DNA from: [Enterobacter] lignolyticus SCF1
GTDB taxonomy: Bacteria; Pseudomonadota; Gammaproteobacteria; Enterobacterales; Enterobacteriaceae
NCBI RefSeq assembly: GCF_000164865.1
Contig: NC_014618.1
Span: forward strand, 434,001 to 498,000
DNA: 64,000 nt
Direction: 5' to 3'
Shown here: piece after piece, positions 39,418 to 47,603 of the stretch
How the letters are laid out: each line of letters starts with the position of its first letter
Numbering within the stretch: position 1 is the first letter of the stretch
Made by a program: the position numbers and the translations under genes
Notes under the pieces: model-generated
What the model was told of the DNA's origin: nothing
What the model saw: the letters and a program-made list of their open reading frames with translations, nothing else
The model's database searches: none

Positions 39418-39457
39418 CGCCCTCCGTCATACGTTTTCCTAAGCATGACGGAGGGCG
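39418..39457 (-). repeat. 13-bp perfect inverted repeat at the msrP translation start
   Basis: CGCCCTCCGTCAT (39418-39430) and ATGACGGAGGGCG (39445-39457) are perfectly complementary, with a 14-nt loop. In the msrP mRNA the 3' arm contains the ribosome-binding site GGAGGG of ATG 39415 and the alternative ATG 39430, while the loop contains AGGA. The structure could hide the ribosome-binding site, or the DNA dyad could be an operator. Confidence 0.85.
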
Positions 39458-39492
39458 GTCATTTACGCGAATATGTCACGAAAATTTGAAGA

Positions 39493-40467
39493 TTAGGCGA
39501 TTTTTACCAACGTGCGGCCCTGGGTCTGGTTGTTCATGATGCGCGCGGCATACTCCGGCGCCTGCGCCAGCGTGATTTCGGTCGCGCTCTGGGTATAAAA
39601 AGAAGAAGGCAGATCCTGTACCAGGCGCTTCCATGCCCGTACGCGCAGCGCGGCAGGCGCCATCACCGAATCGACGCCCTGCAGACGCACATTACGCAAA
39701 ATGAACGGCATCACCGTGGTCGGCAGCGCAAAACCGCCTGCCAGGCCGCAGGCGGCAACGCAGCCGCCGTAGTTCATTTGCGCCAGAACTTTCGCCAGCA
39801 CCTTATCGCCCACGGTATCAACCGCACCGGCCCACAGCTGTTTTTCCAGCGGACGAGTTTCGGCGAACTCTTCGCGGCCAAGGATCCGGTTTGCGCCCAG
39901 CTGGCGCAGGTAGTCATGGGTGCTTTCGCGACCGGAAACGGCGACGACCTGATAACCCAGCTTATGCAGGATAGCCACCGCCGCGCTGCCGACGCCGCCG
40001 CTGGCGCCGGTCACCACGATTTCACCGTCCTGCGGACGAATACCGGCATCCTCCAGCGCCATCACGCACAGCATGGCGGTAAAGCCTGCGGTGCCGATAA
40101 TCATCGCCTGGCGGCTGCTTAGCCCTTCAGGTTGGGCTACCAGCCATTCGCCCCTGACGCGGGCGCGCTGAGCCAGTCCGCCCCAGTGGTTTTCCCCAAC
40201 GCCCCAGCCGGTCAACACGACCTGCTGGCCGGCATGAAAACGCGGATCTTCACTGCTGTGCACAATACCTGCGAAGTCGATGCCGGGCACCATCGGAAAG
40301 CTGCGGATAATTTTACCCTTGCCGGTGATCGCCAGCGCATCCTTATAATTCAGGCTGGACCACTGGATGTCGACCATCACATCGCCCTGCGGCAGCTGGT
40401 CATCCGTGATGGATTGCACCGACGCCTGGGTTTTACCGTCCTGCTGTTCCAAGATTAATGCTTGCAT
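39493..40467 (-). CDS. acuI: Acrylyl-CoA reductase AcuI
   Basis: NADPH-dependent medium-chain reductase (YhdH) that reduces toxic acryloyl-CoA to propionyl-CoA. The 324-residue protein has a GroES-like N-terminal domain without zinc ligands and the Rossmann site VVTGASGGVGSAAVAIL near residue 150. Length is the same as in E. coli. Divergent from csrD and 77 bp upstream of msrP on the same strand. Confidence 0.95.
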   Translation of the reverse strand: MQALILEQQDGKTQASVQSITDDQLPQGDVMVDIQWSSLNYKDALAITGKGKIIRSFPMVPGIDFAGIVHSSEDPRFHAGQQVVLTGWGVGENHWGGLAQRARVRGEWLVAQPEGLSSRQAMIIGTAGFTAMLCVMALEDAGIRPQDGEIVVTGASGGVGSAAVAILHKLGYQVVAVSGRESTHDYLRQLGANRILGREEFAETRPLEKQLWAGAVDTVGDKVLAKVLAQMNYGGCVAACGLAGGFALPTTVMPFILRNVRLQGVDSVMAPAALRVRAWKRLVQDLPSSFYTQSATEITLAQAPEYAARIMNNQTQGRTLVKIA

Positions 40468-40685
40468 AGCCCTTCCTCAGTTGAACAACGATTGGAAAAT
40501 AATTTCTGATGACTATACTCGCTAACGAAAAGTTGATGCCGACTTATCGCAATAAATTGCCAGATCTACTCTCTCTGGTAGTATGCTGAGTTCTTCAGGA
40601 AAGTTAGTGCTTACTCATTTTTTGCGTCAATGCGGGCGCCGGATGCGAGTCCGGGATGTTTTTAACCAACGGAGTTAATACAGGG

Positions 40686-42626
40686 ATGCGATTAACGACG
40701 AAATTTTCAGCCTTTATGACGTTGCTGACCGGTCTGGCTATCTTTGTCACGCTTATCGGCAGTTCATTGAGCTTTTATAACGGTATTCAGTACAAGCTAG
40801 AGTACCGCGTCCGCGCCGTTGCGACCGTTATCGATTCCCGTCTGTTGACCACCTCTTTTGATAAGATAGACAACCAGCTGGACGAGCTGCTGGTGCCGGT
40901 TGACATCGTCCGTATGGATGCTGTCGTCAACGACAAAACCGTATTCAGCCATTCGCGCGCCAGCAGCTATCGGCCGATGGGCAGCAGCTACCAATACCGT
41001 GAAGTCTCCGTCCCGTTGATAAAACACCCTGGTATGACCCTTCATATGGTGTATCAGGATCCGATGGTGAACTACTTTCATTCGTTGTTAACCACCGCGC
41101 CGTTAACGGTCGCTATCGGCTTTATGGTGCTGGTGATCTTCTTTTCCGTACGCTGGCTGCGTAACCAGCTTTCCGGCCAGGAGCTGCTGGAGCTGCGCTC
41201 AACGCGCATTCTTAACGGTGAACGCGGCAGCCAGGTGCGGGGCAACGTGCATGAGTGGCCGGCCCGTACCAGCAGCGCGCTGGATGCCCTGTTGTCTGAA
41301 ATTCAGTTCGCCAGCGAACAGCGCAGCCGCATGGACACGCTGATTCGCTCCTACGCCGCGCAGGACACCAAAACCGGCCTGAACAACCGCGCGTTCTTCG
41401 ATAACCAGCTGGCGACCTTGCTTGAGGACCAGGAAAAAGTCGGCGCGCACGGCATTGTGATGCTGATTCGCCTGCCGGAGTTTGATCTGGTCCGCGACAA
41501 CTGGGGGCGGGCGGCCGCGGAAGAACACTTCTTTACCATTATTAATCTGCTCTCGACCTTTATGATGCGCTATCCCGGCGCGCTGCTGGCGCGTTACCAC
41601 CGCAGCGACTTCGCGGTATTGCTGCCGCATCGCACCTTAAAAGAGGCCGACAGCATCGCGGGCCAGCTGCTTAAAGCGCTGGATGCGCTGCCGGCCAGTA
41701 AAATTCTCGACAGCGACGACATGATGCACATCGGCGTCTGCGCCTGGCGCAGCGGGCAGACTCCGCTGCAGGTTATGGAGCATGCCGAAGCCGCTGTACG
41801 TAACGCGGTCCTGCAGGGCAGCAACAGCTGGGCCGTATACGACGACACCCTGCCCGAGAAAGGGCGCGGCAACGTGCGCTGGCGCACGCTTATCGAACAG
41901 ATGCTCAGCCGCGGCGGTCCGCGTTTTTATCAGAAGCCCGCCGTCATGCGCGACGGATACGTCCACCATCGCGAGCTGATGTGCCGCCTTTTTGACGGTA
42001 AAGAAGAGGTCAGCGCGGCGGAGTATATGCCGATGGTGCTGGAGTTCGGTCTGGCCGAAGAGTATGACCGCTTGCAGATAACCAGGCTCCTGCCGTTCCT
42101 GACGTTCTGGCCGGAGGAGACCCTCGCGCTACAGGTCACGGCAGAGGCGTTGATTCGCCCTCGCTTCCAGCGCTGGCTGCGTGATACGTTAATGCAGTGT
42201 GAAAAAGCGCAGCGTAAACGGATTATTTTTGAACTTGCAGAGGCCGATGTTTGTCAACATATCAGCCGTTTGCAGCCCGTGATGCGTTTAGTCAATGCGT
42301 TAGGGGTGAGAGTTGCGGTGATCCAGGCGGGTTTCACGCTGGTCGGGACGGGCTGGATCAAGCAGTTGACGGTGGAGATCATCAAGCTCCATCCGGGGAT
42401 CGTGCGTAATATTGAGAAACGTAGTGAAAACCAGCTGCTGGTGCAAAGCCTGGTCGAGGCCTGCAAAGGCACCCCGACCCGGGTATTCGCCACCGGTTTA
42501 CGTAGTCGAAACGAATGGCAGGTGCTTGCTGAGTGTGGTGTCTCTGGTGGTCAGGGCGAATTTTTTGCCGCGTCACAACCACTTGACACGAACGTGAAAA
42601 AATATTCGCAAAGATACTCTGTTTGA
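40686..42626 (+). CDS. csrD: RNase E specificity factor CsrD
   Basis: CsrD directs turnover of the sRNAs CsrB and CsrC by RNase E, and so controls CsrA activity. I start at ATG 40686 (MRLTTKFSAFMTLLTG), which gives 646 residues as in E. coli; the upstream ATG at 40656 is not conserved. Two membrane segments flank a periplasmic domain, followed by a HAMP-like part, a degenerate GGDEF domain (HRSDF in place of GGDEF) and a degenerate EAL domain (REL). It is not expected to make or break cyclic di-GMP. Confidence 0.96.
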   Translation: MRLTTKFSAFMTLLTGLAIFVTLIGSSLSFYNGIQYKLEYRVRAVATVIDSRLLTTSFDKIDNQLDELLVPVDIVRMDAVVNDKTVFSHSRASSYRPMGSSYQYREVSVPLIKHPGMTLHMVYQDPMVNYFHSLLTTAPLTVAIGFMVLVIFFSVRWLRNQLSGQELLELRSTRILNGERGSQVRGNVHEWPARTSSALDALLSEIQFASEQRSRMDTLIRSYAAQDTKTGLNNRAFFDNQLATLLEDQEKVGAHGIVMLIRLPEFDLVRDNWGRAAAEEHFFTIINLLSTFMMRYPGALLARYHRSDFAVLLPHRTLKEADSIAGQLLKALDALPASKILDSDDMMHIGVCAWRSGQTPLQVMEHAEAAVRNAVLQGSNSWAVYDDTLPEKGRGNVRWRTLIEQMLSRGGPRFYQKPAVMRDGYVHHRELMCRLFDGKEEVSAAEYMPMVLEFGLAEEYDRLQITRLLPFLTFWPEETLALQVTAEALIRPRFQRWLRDTLMQCEKAQRKRIIFELAEADVCQHISRLQPVMRLVNALGVRVAVIQAGFTLVGTGWIKQLTVEIIKLHPGIVRNIEKRSENQLLVQSLVEACKGTPTRVFATGLRSRNEWQVLAECGVSGGQGEFFAASQPLDTNVKKYSQRYSV

Positions 42627-42919
42627 CCTGCCGTTTAGCGTGAATTCACGTAGAATAACGCGCGCTGTTTCTCCGGGGATATGCATGTCTGCCCGTCCGG
42701 TGATTCGAGCGAAATGACGGTGATCGTCCTTTGACAGGTTGCAATGTCAGCGAGGAGCGCTGCGATCCTGAGGATATCGGATCGAATTTGTAACAAAGGA
42801 AACGAACTGCACTAATTTTCACCGTAGCAGATGATTTTTGCGCCTTGTCGCTGCTGCGTGTGGTTGGTAAAGTAAGCGGATTTTGTTTTCCGCCCCAGCT
42901 TTCAGGATTATCCCTTAGT

Positions 42920-43963
42920 ATGTTGAAAAAATTTCGTGGCATGTTTTCCAATGACCTGTCCATTGACCTGGGTACCGCGAATACCCTCATTTATGTGAAA
43001 GGACAAGGCATCGTACTGAATGAGCCTTCTGTTGTGGCCATTCGCCAGGATCGTGCCGGTTCGCCGAAAAGCGTGGCAGCGGTCGGTCATGATGCTAAAC
43101 AGATGCTCGGCCGTACACCGGGTAATATCGCAGCGATTCGCCCGATGAAGGACGGCGTTATCGCTGACTTCTTCGTCACGGAGAAAATGCTGCAGCACTT
43201 CATTAAGCAGGTGCACAGCAACAGCTTCATGCGCCCAAGCCCGCGCGTACTGGTTTGTGTGCCGGTTGGCGCCACCCAGGTTGAACGTCGCGCGATCCGT
43301 GAATCCGCTCAGGGCGCTGGCGCTCGTGAGGTTTTCCTGATTGAAGAACCGATGGCGGCAGCTATCGGCGCCGGCCTGCCGGTGTCTGAAGCGACCGGCT
43401 CTATGGTGGTGGATATCGGTGGCGGTACCACTGAGGTGGCGGTTATCTCCCTGAACGGCGTGGTGTACTCCTCTTCTGTCCGTATCGGCGGCGACCGTTT
43501 CGACGAAGCCATCATCAATTACGTTCGTCGTAACTACGGCTCCCTGATCGGTGAAGCGACCGCTGAGCGTATCAAGCACGAAATCGGTTCTGCTTACCCG
43601 GGCGACGAAGTGCGCGAAATCGAAGTTCGCGGCCGTAACCTGGCTGAGGGCGTGCCGCGCGGCTTCACCCTGAACTCGAACGAAATTCTGGAAGCGCTGC
43701 AGGAGCCGCTGACCGGTATCGTGAGCGCGGTGATGGTGGCGCTGGAGCAGTGCCCGCCGGAACTGGCTTCCGATATTTCCGAGCGCGGTATGGTTCTGAC
43801 CGGTGGTGGTGCGCTGCTGCGTAACCTCGACCGCCTGTTAATGGAAGAGACAGGAATTCCTGTCGTAGTTGCAGAAGATCCACTGACCTGTGTCGCGCGT
43901 GGCGGCGGCAAGGCGCTGGAAATGATCGACATGCACGGCGGCGACTTGTTCAGCGAAGAGTAG
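42920..43963 (+). CDS. mreB: Rod-shape-determining protein MreB
   Basis: Bacterial actin that forms membrane-bound filaments and directs cell-wall elongation. The ATG at 42920 gives 347 residues, [18 protein letters not shown], with the membrane-binding N-terminus and the ATPase motifs [23 protein letters not shown] and [15 protein letters not shown]. It appears essentially identical to E. coli MreB. The frame is open upstream, but those 25 residues have no support. First gene of mreBCD. Confidence 0.98.
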
Positions 43964-44032
43964 TCAGCCTGAAGTCTGGGGTAACGATGCCGTTGCCCCT
44001 TGATTTCACTGACACGAGAATACGCATAGCCT

Positions 44033-45010
44033 ATGAAGCCCATTTTTAGCCGTGGCCCGTCGCTACAGATTCGCCTTATTCTGGCGGTGCTGGTGGCGCT
44101 CGGCGTCATTATCGCCGACAGCCGCCTCGGTACGTTCAGCCAGATCCGAACGTACATGGATACCGCCGTCAGTCCTTTCTACTTTGTTTCTAACGGTCCC
44201 CGTGAATTACTGGACAGCATCTCGCAAACGCTCGCCTCTCGCGATCGGCTGGAGCTGGAAAACCGTGCGCTGCGCCAGGAACTGCTGCTGAAAAACAGCG
44301 ATCTCCTGATGCTGGGGCAGTACAAGCAGGAGAACGCCCGCCTGCGCGAGCTTTTAGGTTCGCCGCTGCGTCAGGACGAGCAGAAAATGGTCACCCAGGT
44401 GATTTCAACCGTTAACGATCCCTATAGCGATCAGGTTGTTATCGACAAGGGAAGCGTGAACGGCGTTTACGAAGGCCAGCCGGTGATCAGCGACAAAGGC
44501 GTCGTCGGTCAGGTGGTCGCCGTAGCAAAACTGACCAGCCGCGTGCTGCTGATTTGCGATGCCACCCATGCGCTGCCGATTCAGGTGCTGCGTAACGATA
44601 TCCGCGTAATTGCGGCGGGTAACGGCTGCACGGACGATCTGCAGCTTGAGCATCTGCCAGCCAACACCGATATTCGCGTCGGCGATGTGCTGGTGACCTC
44701 CGGCCTTGGCGGTCGCTTCCCGGAAGGCTACCCGGTTGCGGTGGTCTCCTCCGTGAAGCTGGATACCCAGCGCGCTTACACCGTGATTCAGGCGCGTCCG
44801 ACGGCGGGGCTGCAGCGCCTGCGCTATCTGCTGCTGCTGTGGGGCGCCGATCGCAACGGCAGCAACCCCATGACGCCGGAAGAGGTTCACCGTGTGGCAA
44901 ACGAGCGCCTGATGCAGATGATGCCGCAGGTATTGCCGCCGGCTGACACCATGGGGCCTCCGGCGCCTGCGACCGGAATGTCGCAACCTCCTTCCCCAGG
45001 AGGGCAATAG
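44033..45010 (+). CDS. mreC: Rod-shape-determining protein MreC
   Basis: Bitopic inner-membrane protein of the elongasome that links MreB to PBP2/RodA. The 325-residue protein has one membrane segment (LILAVLVALGVIIAD), a coiled coil (about 65-110, LELENRALRQELLLKNSD) and the periplasmic beta-domains. The last part is only about 30 Pro-rich residues after MMPQVLP; E. coli MreC has 367 residues with a much longer Pro/Ala tail. Its stop shares a base with the mreD start. Confidence 0.96.
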   Translation: MKPIFSRGPSLQIRLILAVLVALGVIIADSRLGTFSQIRTYMDTAVSPFYFVSNGPRELLDSISQTLASRDRLELENRALRQELLLKNSDLLMLGQYKQENARLRELLGSPLRQDEQKMVTQVISTVNDPYSDQVVIDKGSVNGVYEGQPVISDKGVVGQVVAVAKLTSRVLLICDATHALPIQVLRNDIRVIAAGNGCTDDLQLEHLPANTDIRVGDVLVTSGLGGRFPEGYPVAVVSSVKLDTQRAYTVIQARPTAGLQRLRYLLLLWGADRNGSNPMTPEEVHRVANERLMQMMPQVLPPADTMGPPAPATGMSQPPSPGGQ

Positions 45011-45498
45011 TGTCGAGCTACCGTAGCCAGGGACGTTGGGTCATCTGGCTTTCGTTTCTGATAGCACTTTTGCTGCAAGTTATGCCCTGGCCGGATACGC
45101 TGATCGTATTCCGGCCAAACTGGGTGTTGTTGATCCTGCTTTACTGGATTCTGGCGCTGCCGCATCGGGTCAATGTCGGCACGGGTTTTATCATGGGTGC
45201 CATACTGGATCTGATCAGTGGCTCAACGCTGGGCGTCCGCGCCCTGTCGCTTAGCATCATTGCGTATCTGGTCGCGCTTAAGTATCAGCTGTTCCGCAAC
45301 CTGGCGCTGTGGCAGCAGGCTCTGGTGGTCATGCTGCTGTCGCTGGCGGTGGATGTCGTTGTTTTCTGGGCAGAGTTTTTAGTGATCAACGTCTCTTTCC
45401 GACCGGAAGTGTTCTGGAGTAGTGTAGTTAACGGCGTACTCTGGCCCTGGCTGTTCCTGCTGATGCGTAAAATTCGCCAGCAATTCGCGGTGCAATAA
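45010..45498 (+). CDS. mreD: Rod-shape-determining protein MreD
   Basis: Multi-pass inner-membrane protein of the elongasome, 162 residues, with five or six hydrophobic segments. It starts at GTG 45010 (SSYRSQGRWVIWLSF), overlapping the mreC TAG by one base, so translation is coupled. Standard length. Confidence 0.96.
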   Translation: MSSYRSQGRWVIWLSFLIALLLQVMPWPDTLIVFRPNWVLLILLYWILALPHRVNVGTGFIMGAILDLISGSTLGVRALSLSIIAYLVALKYQLFRNLALWQQALVVMLLSLAVDVVVFWAEFLVINVSFRPEVFWSSVVNGVLWPWLFLLMRKIRQQFAVQ

Positions 45499-45513
45499 GC
45501 AATAAAGGTTTCT

Positions 45514-46107
45514 ATGACTATGCTGTATCTTGCTTCCGGCTCTCCCCGTCGTCAGGAGTTGCTGACCCAACTGGGCGTCACCTTTGAACGTCTGGTGCCC
45601 GGTATTGAAGAACAACGCCAGCCGCAGGAAAGCGCGCCGCACTACGTTGCCCGACTGGCGCGTGAGAAAGCGCAGGCGGGCGTCGCGCTGGCCGCGCGCG
45701 ACCTGCCGGTGCTGGGAGCGGATACGATAGTCGTGCTGAACGGCGAAGTGCTGGAAAAGCCGCGTGACGCGGCGCATGCCGCGGCAATGCTGCGCCAGCT
45801 TTCCGGGCAAACGCATCAGGTAATGACGGCGGTGGCGCTGGCCGACAGGCAGCAGGTCATCGACTGCCTGGTGATGACAGACGTGACGTTCAGAGTATTG
45901 TCAGACGAGGAGATCGCCGGCTATATCGCCAGCGGTGAACCTATGGATAAAGCAGGTGCATACGGTATTCAAGGGCTGGGTGGCTGTTTTGTCAGGAAGA
46001 TAAATGGCAGCTATCACGCCGTAGTCGGCTTACCGCTGGTGGAAACGTATGAGTTGCTCGGTAACTTTAACTCACTGCGTGAGCAAAGGGATAAACATGA
46101 CGGCTGA
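45514..46107 (+). CDS. maf: dTTP/UTP pyrophosphatase (Maf family, YhdE)
   Basis: House-cleaning nucleotide pyrophosphatase that removes dTTP, UTP and modified analogues. The 197-residue protein has the Maf signature LASGSPRRQELL, the catalytic GADTIV motif and KPRD. It is 15 bp after mreD and overlaps rng by 11 bp, as in E. coli (yhdE). Confidence 0.96.
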   Translation: MTMLYLASGSPRRQELLTQLGVTFERLVPGIEEQRQPQESAPHYVARLAREKAQAGVALAARDLPVLGADTIVVLNGEVLEKPRDAAHAAAMLRQLSGQTHQVMTAVALADRQQVIDCLVMTDVTFRVLSDEEIAGYIASGEPMDKAGAYGIQGLGGCFVRKINGSYHAVVGLPLVETYELLGNFNSLREQRDKHDG

Positions 46108-47566
46108 ATTATTAGTAAATATCACGCCATCGGAGACGCGCGTGGCGTACATCGACGGTGGCATTCTGCAGGAAATCCATATTGAGCGCGAAGCGCGGCG
46201 CGGAATAGTAGGCAATATCTACAAGGGTCGCGTAAGCCGTGTCCTACCGGGTATGCAGGCGGCTTTTGTAGATATTGGTCTGGATAAGGCCGCGTTCCTC
46301 CACGCCTCGGACATCATGCCGCATACCGAATGCGTTGCCGGCGAAGAGCAAAAGCAGTTCGCGGTCCGCGACATTTCCGAACTGGTGCGCCAGGGGCAGG
46401 ATCTCATGGTGCAGGTGGTGAAAGACCCCCTCGGCACGAAAGGCGCGCGCCTGACGACCGACATTACCCTGCCGTCACGCTATCTGGTGTTTATGCCCGG
46501 CGCCTCGCACGTTGGGGTCTCCCAGCGCATTGAGAGCGAAGCCGAGCGCGAGCGTCTGAAAAAAGTGGTCACCGACTACTGCGATGAGCAGGGCGGCTTT
46601 ATTATCCGTACCGCGGCGGAAGGGGTGTGCGAAGAGGATTTAGCCTCCGATGCCGCCTATCTTAAGCGGGTATGGACCAAGGTCATGGAGAGGAAAAAAC
46701 GCCATCAGACCCGCTACCAGCTGTACGGCGAGCTGGCGCTGGCGCAGCGCGTGCTGCGCGATTTTGCCGACGCGCAGCTTGACCGCATCCGCGTAGACTC
46801 CCGCCTGACGTTCGACGCGCTGCTCGAGTTTACCGCCGAGTACATCCCGGAGATGACCAGCAAGCTGGAGCACTACAGCGGGCGTCAGCCGATTTTCGAT
46901 CTCTACGATGTCGAAAATGAAATTCAGCGCGCGCTGGAGCGCAAGGTCGAGCTGAAGTCCGGCGGCTATTTGATCATCGATCAAACCGAAGCGATGACCA
47001 CCATCGACATCAACACCGGGGCGTTCGTCGGCCACCGTAACCTTGACGACACGATTTTCAATACCAATATCGAAGCGACGCAGGCCATTGCGCGCCAGCT
47101 TCGCCTGCGCAATCTTGGCGGCATCATCATCATCGACTTTATTGACATGAGCAATGAAGATCACCGTCGTCGCGTGCTGCACTCACTGGAACAGGCGCTG
47201 AGCAAAGATCGCGTGAAAACCAGCATTAACGGCTTCTCGCAGCTGGGGCTGGTGGAAATGACCCGCAAGCGCACCCGCGAGAGCGTGGAACATGTGCTGT
47301 GTAACGAATGTCCAACCTGCCATGGCCGCGGGACGGTGAAAACGGTCGAAACGGTCTGCTACGAAATTATGCGCGAGATTGTTCGCGTACATCATGCCTA
47401 TGATTCCGACCGCTTCCTGGTCTATGCGTCTCCGGCGGTTGCAGAAACCCTGAAAGGGGAAGAGTCCCACGCGCTGGCGGAAGTTGAGATTTTCGTCGGC
47501 AAACAGGTCAAAGTACAAATTGAGCCGCTCTATAATCAGGAGCAGTTTGACGTAGTAATGATGTAA
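46097..47566 (+). CDS. rng: Ribonuclease G
   Basis: RNase G matures the 5' end of 16S rRNA and degrades some mRNAs. The ATG at 46097, inside the end of maf, gives the standard 489 residues (MTAELLVNITPSETRVAYID). The S1 domain (about 39-128), the RNase H-like/DNase I-like core with metal aspartates in TTIDINTG and IDFIDMSNEDH, and the zinc-link CPTCHGRG are present. It would act on the leader of the 16S RNA in this window. Confidence 0.97.
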   Translation: MTAELLVNITPSETRVAYIDGGILQEIHIEREARRGIVGNIYKGRVSRVLPGMQAAFVDIGLDKAAFLHASDIMPHTECVAGEEQKQFAVRDISELVRQGQDLMVQVVKDPLGTKGARLTTDITLPSRYLVFMPGASHVGVSQRIESEAERERLKKVVTDYCDEQGGFIIRTAAEGVCEEDLASDAAYLKRVWTKVMERKKRHQTRYQLYGELALAQRVLRDFADAQLDRIRVDSRLTFDALLEFTAEYIPEMTSKLEHYSGRQPIFDLYDVENEIQRALERKVELKSGGYLIIDQTEAMTTIDINTGAFVGHRNLDDTIFNTNIEATQAIARQLRLRNLGGIIIIDFIDMSNEDHRRRVLHSLEQALSKDRVKTSINGFSQLGLVEMTRKRTRESVEHVLCNECPTCHGRGTVKTVETVCYEIMREIVRVHHAYDSDRFLVYASPAVAETLKGEESHALAEVEIFVGKQVKVQIEPLYNQEQFDVVMM

Positions 47567-47603
47567 GTACGCTGCTTGCCGTTCGGTTAACAAGGAGAGA
47601 TGC

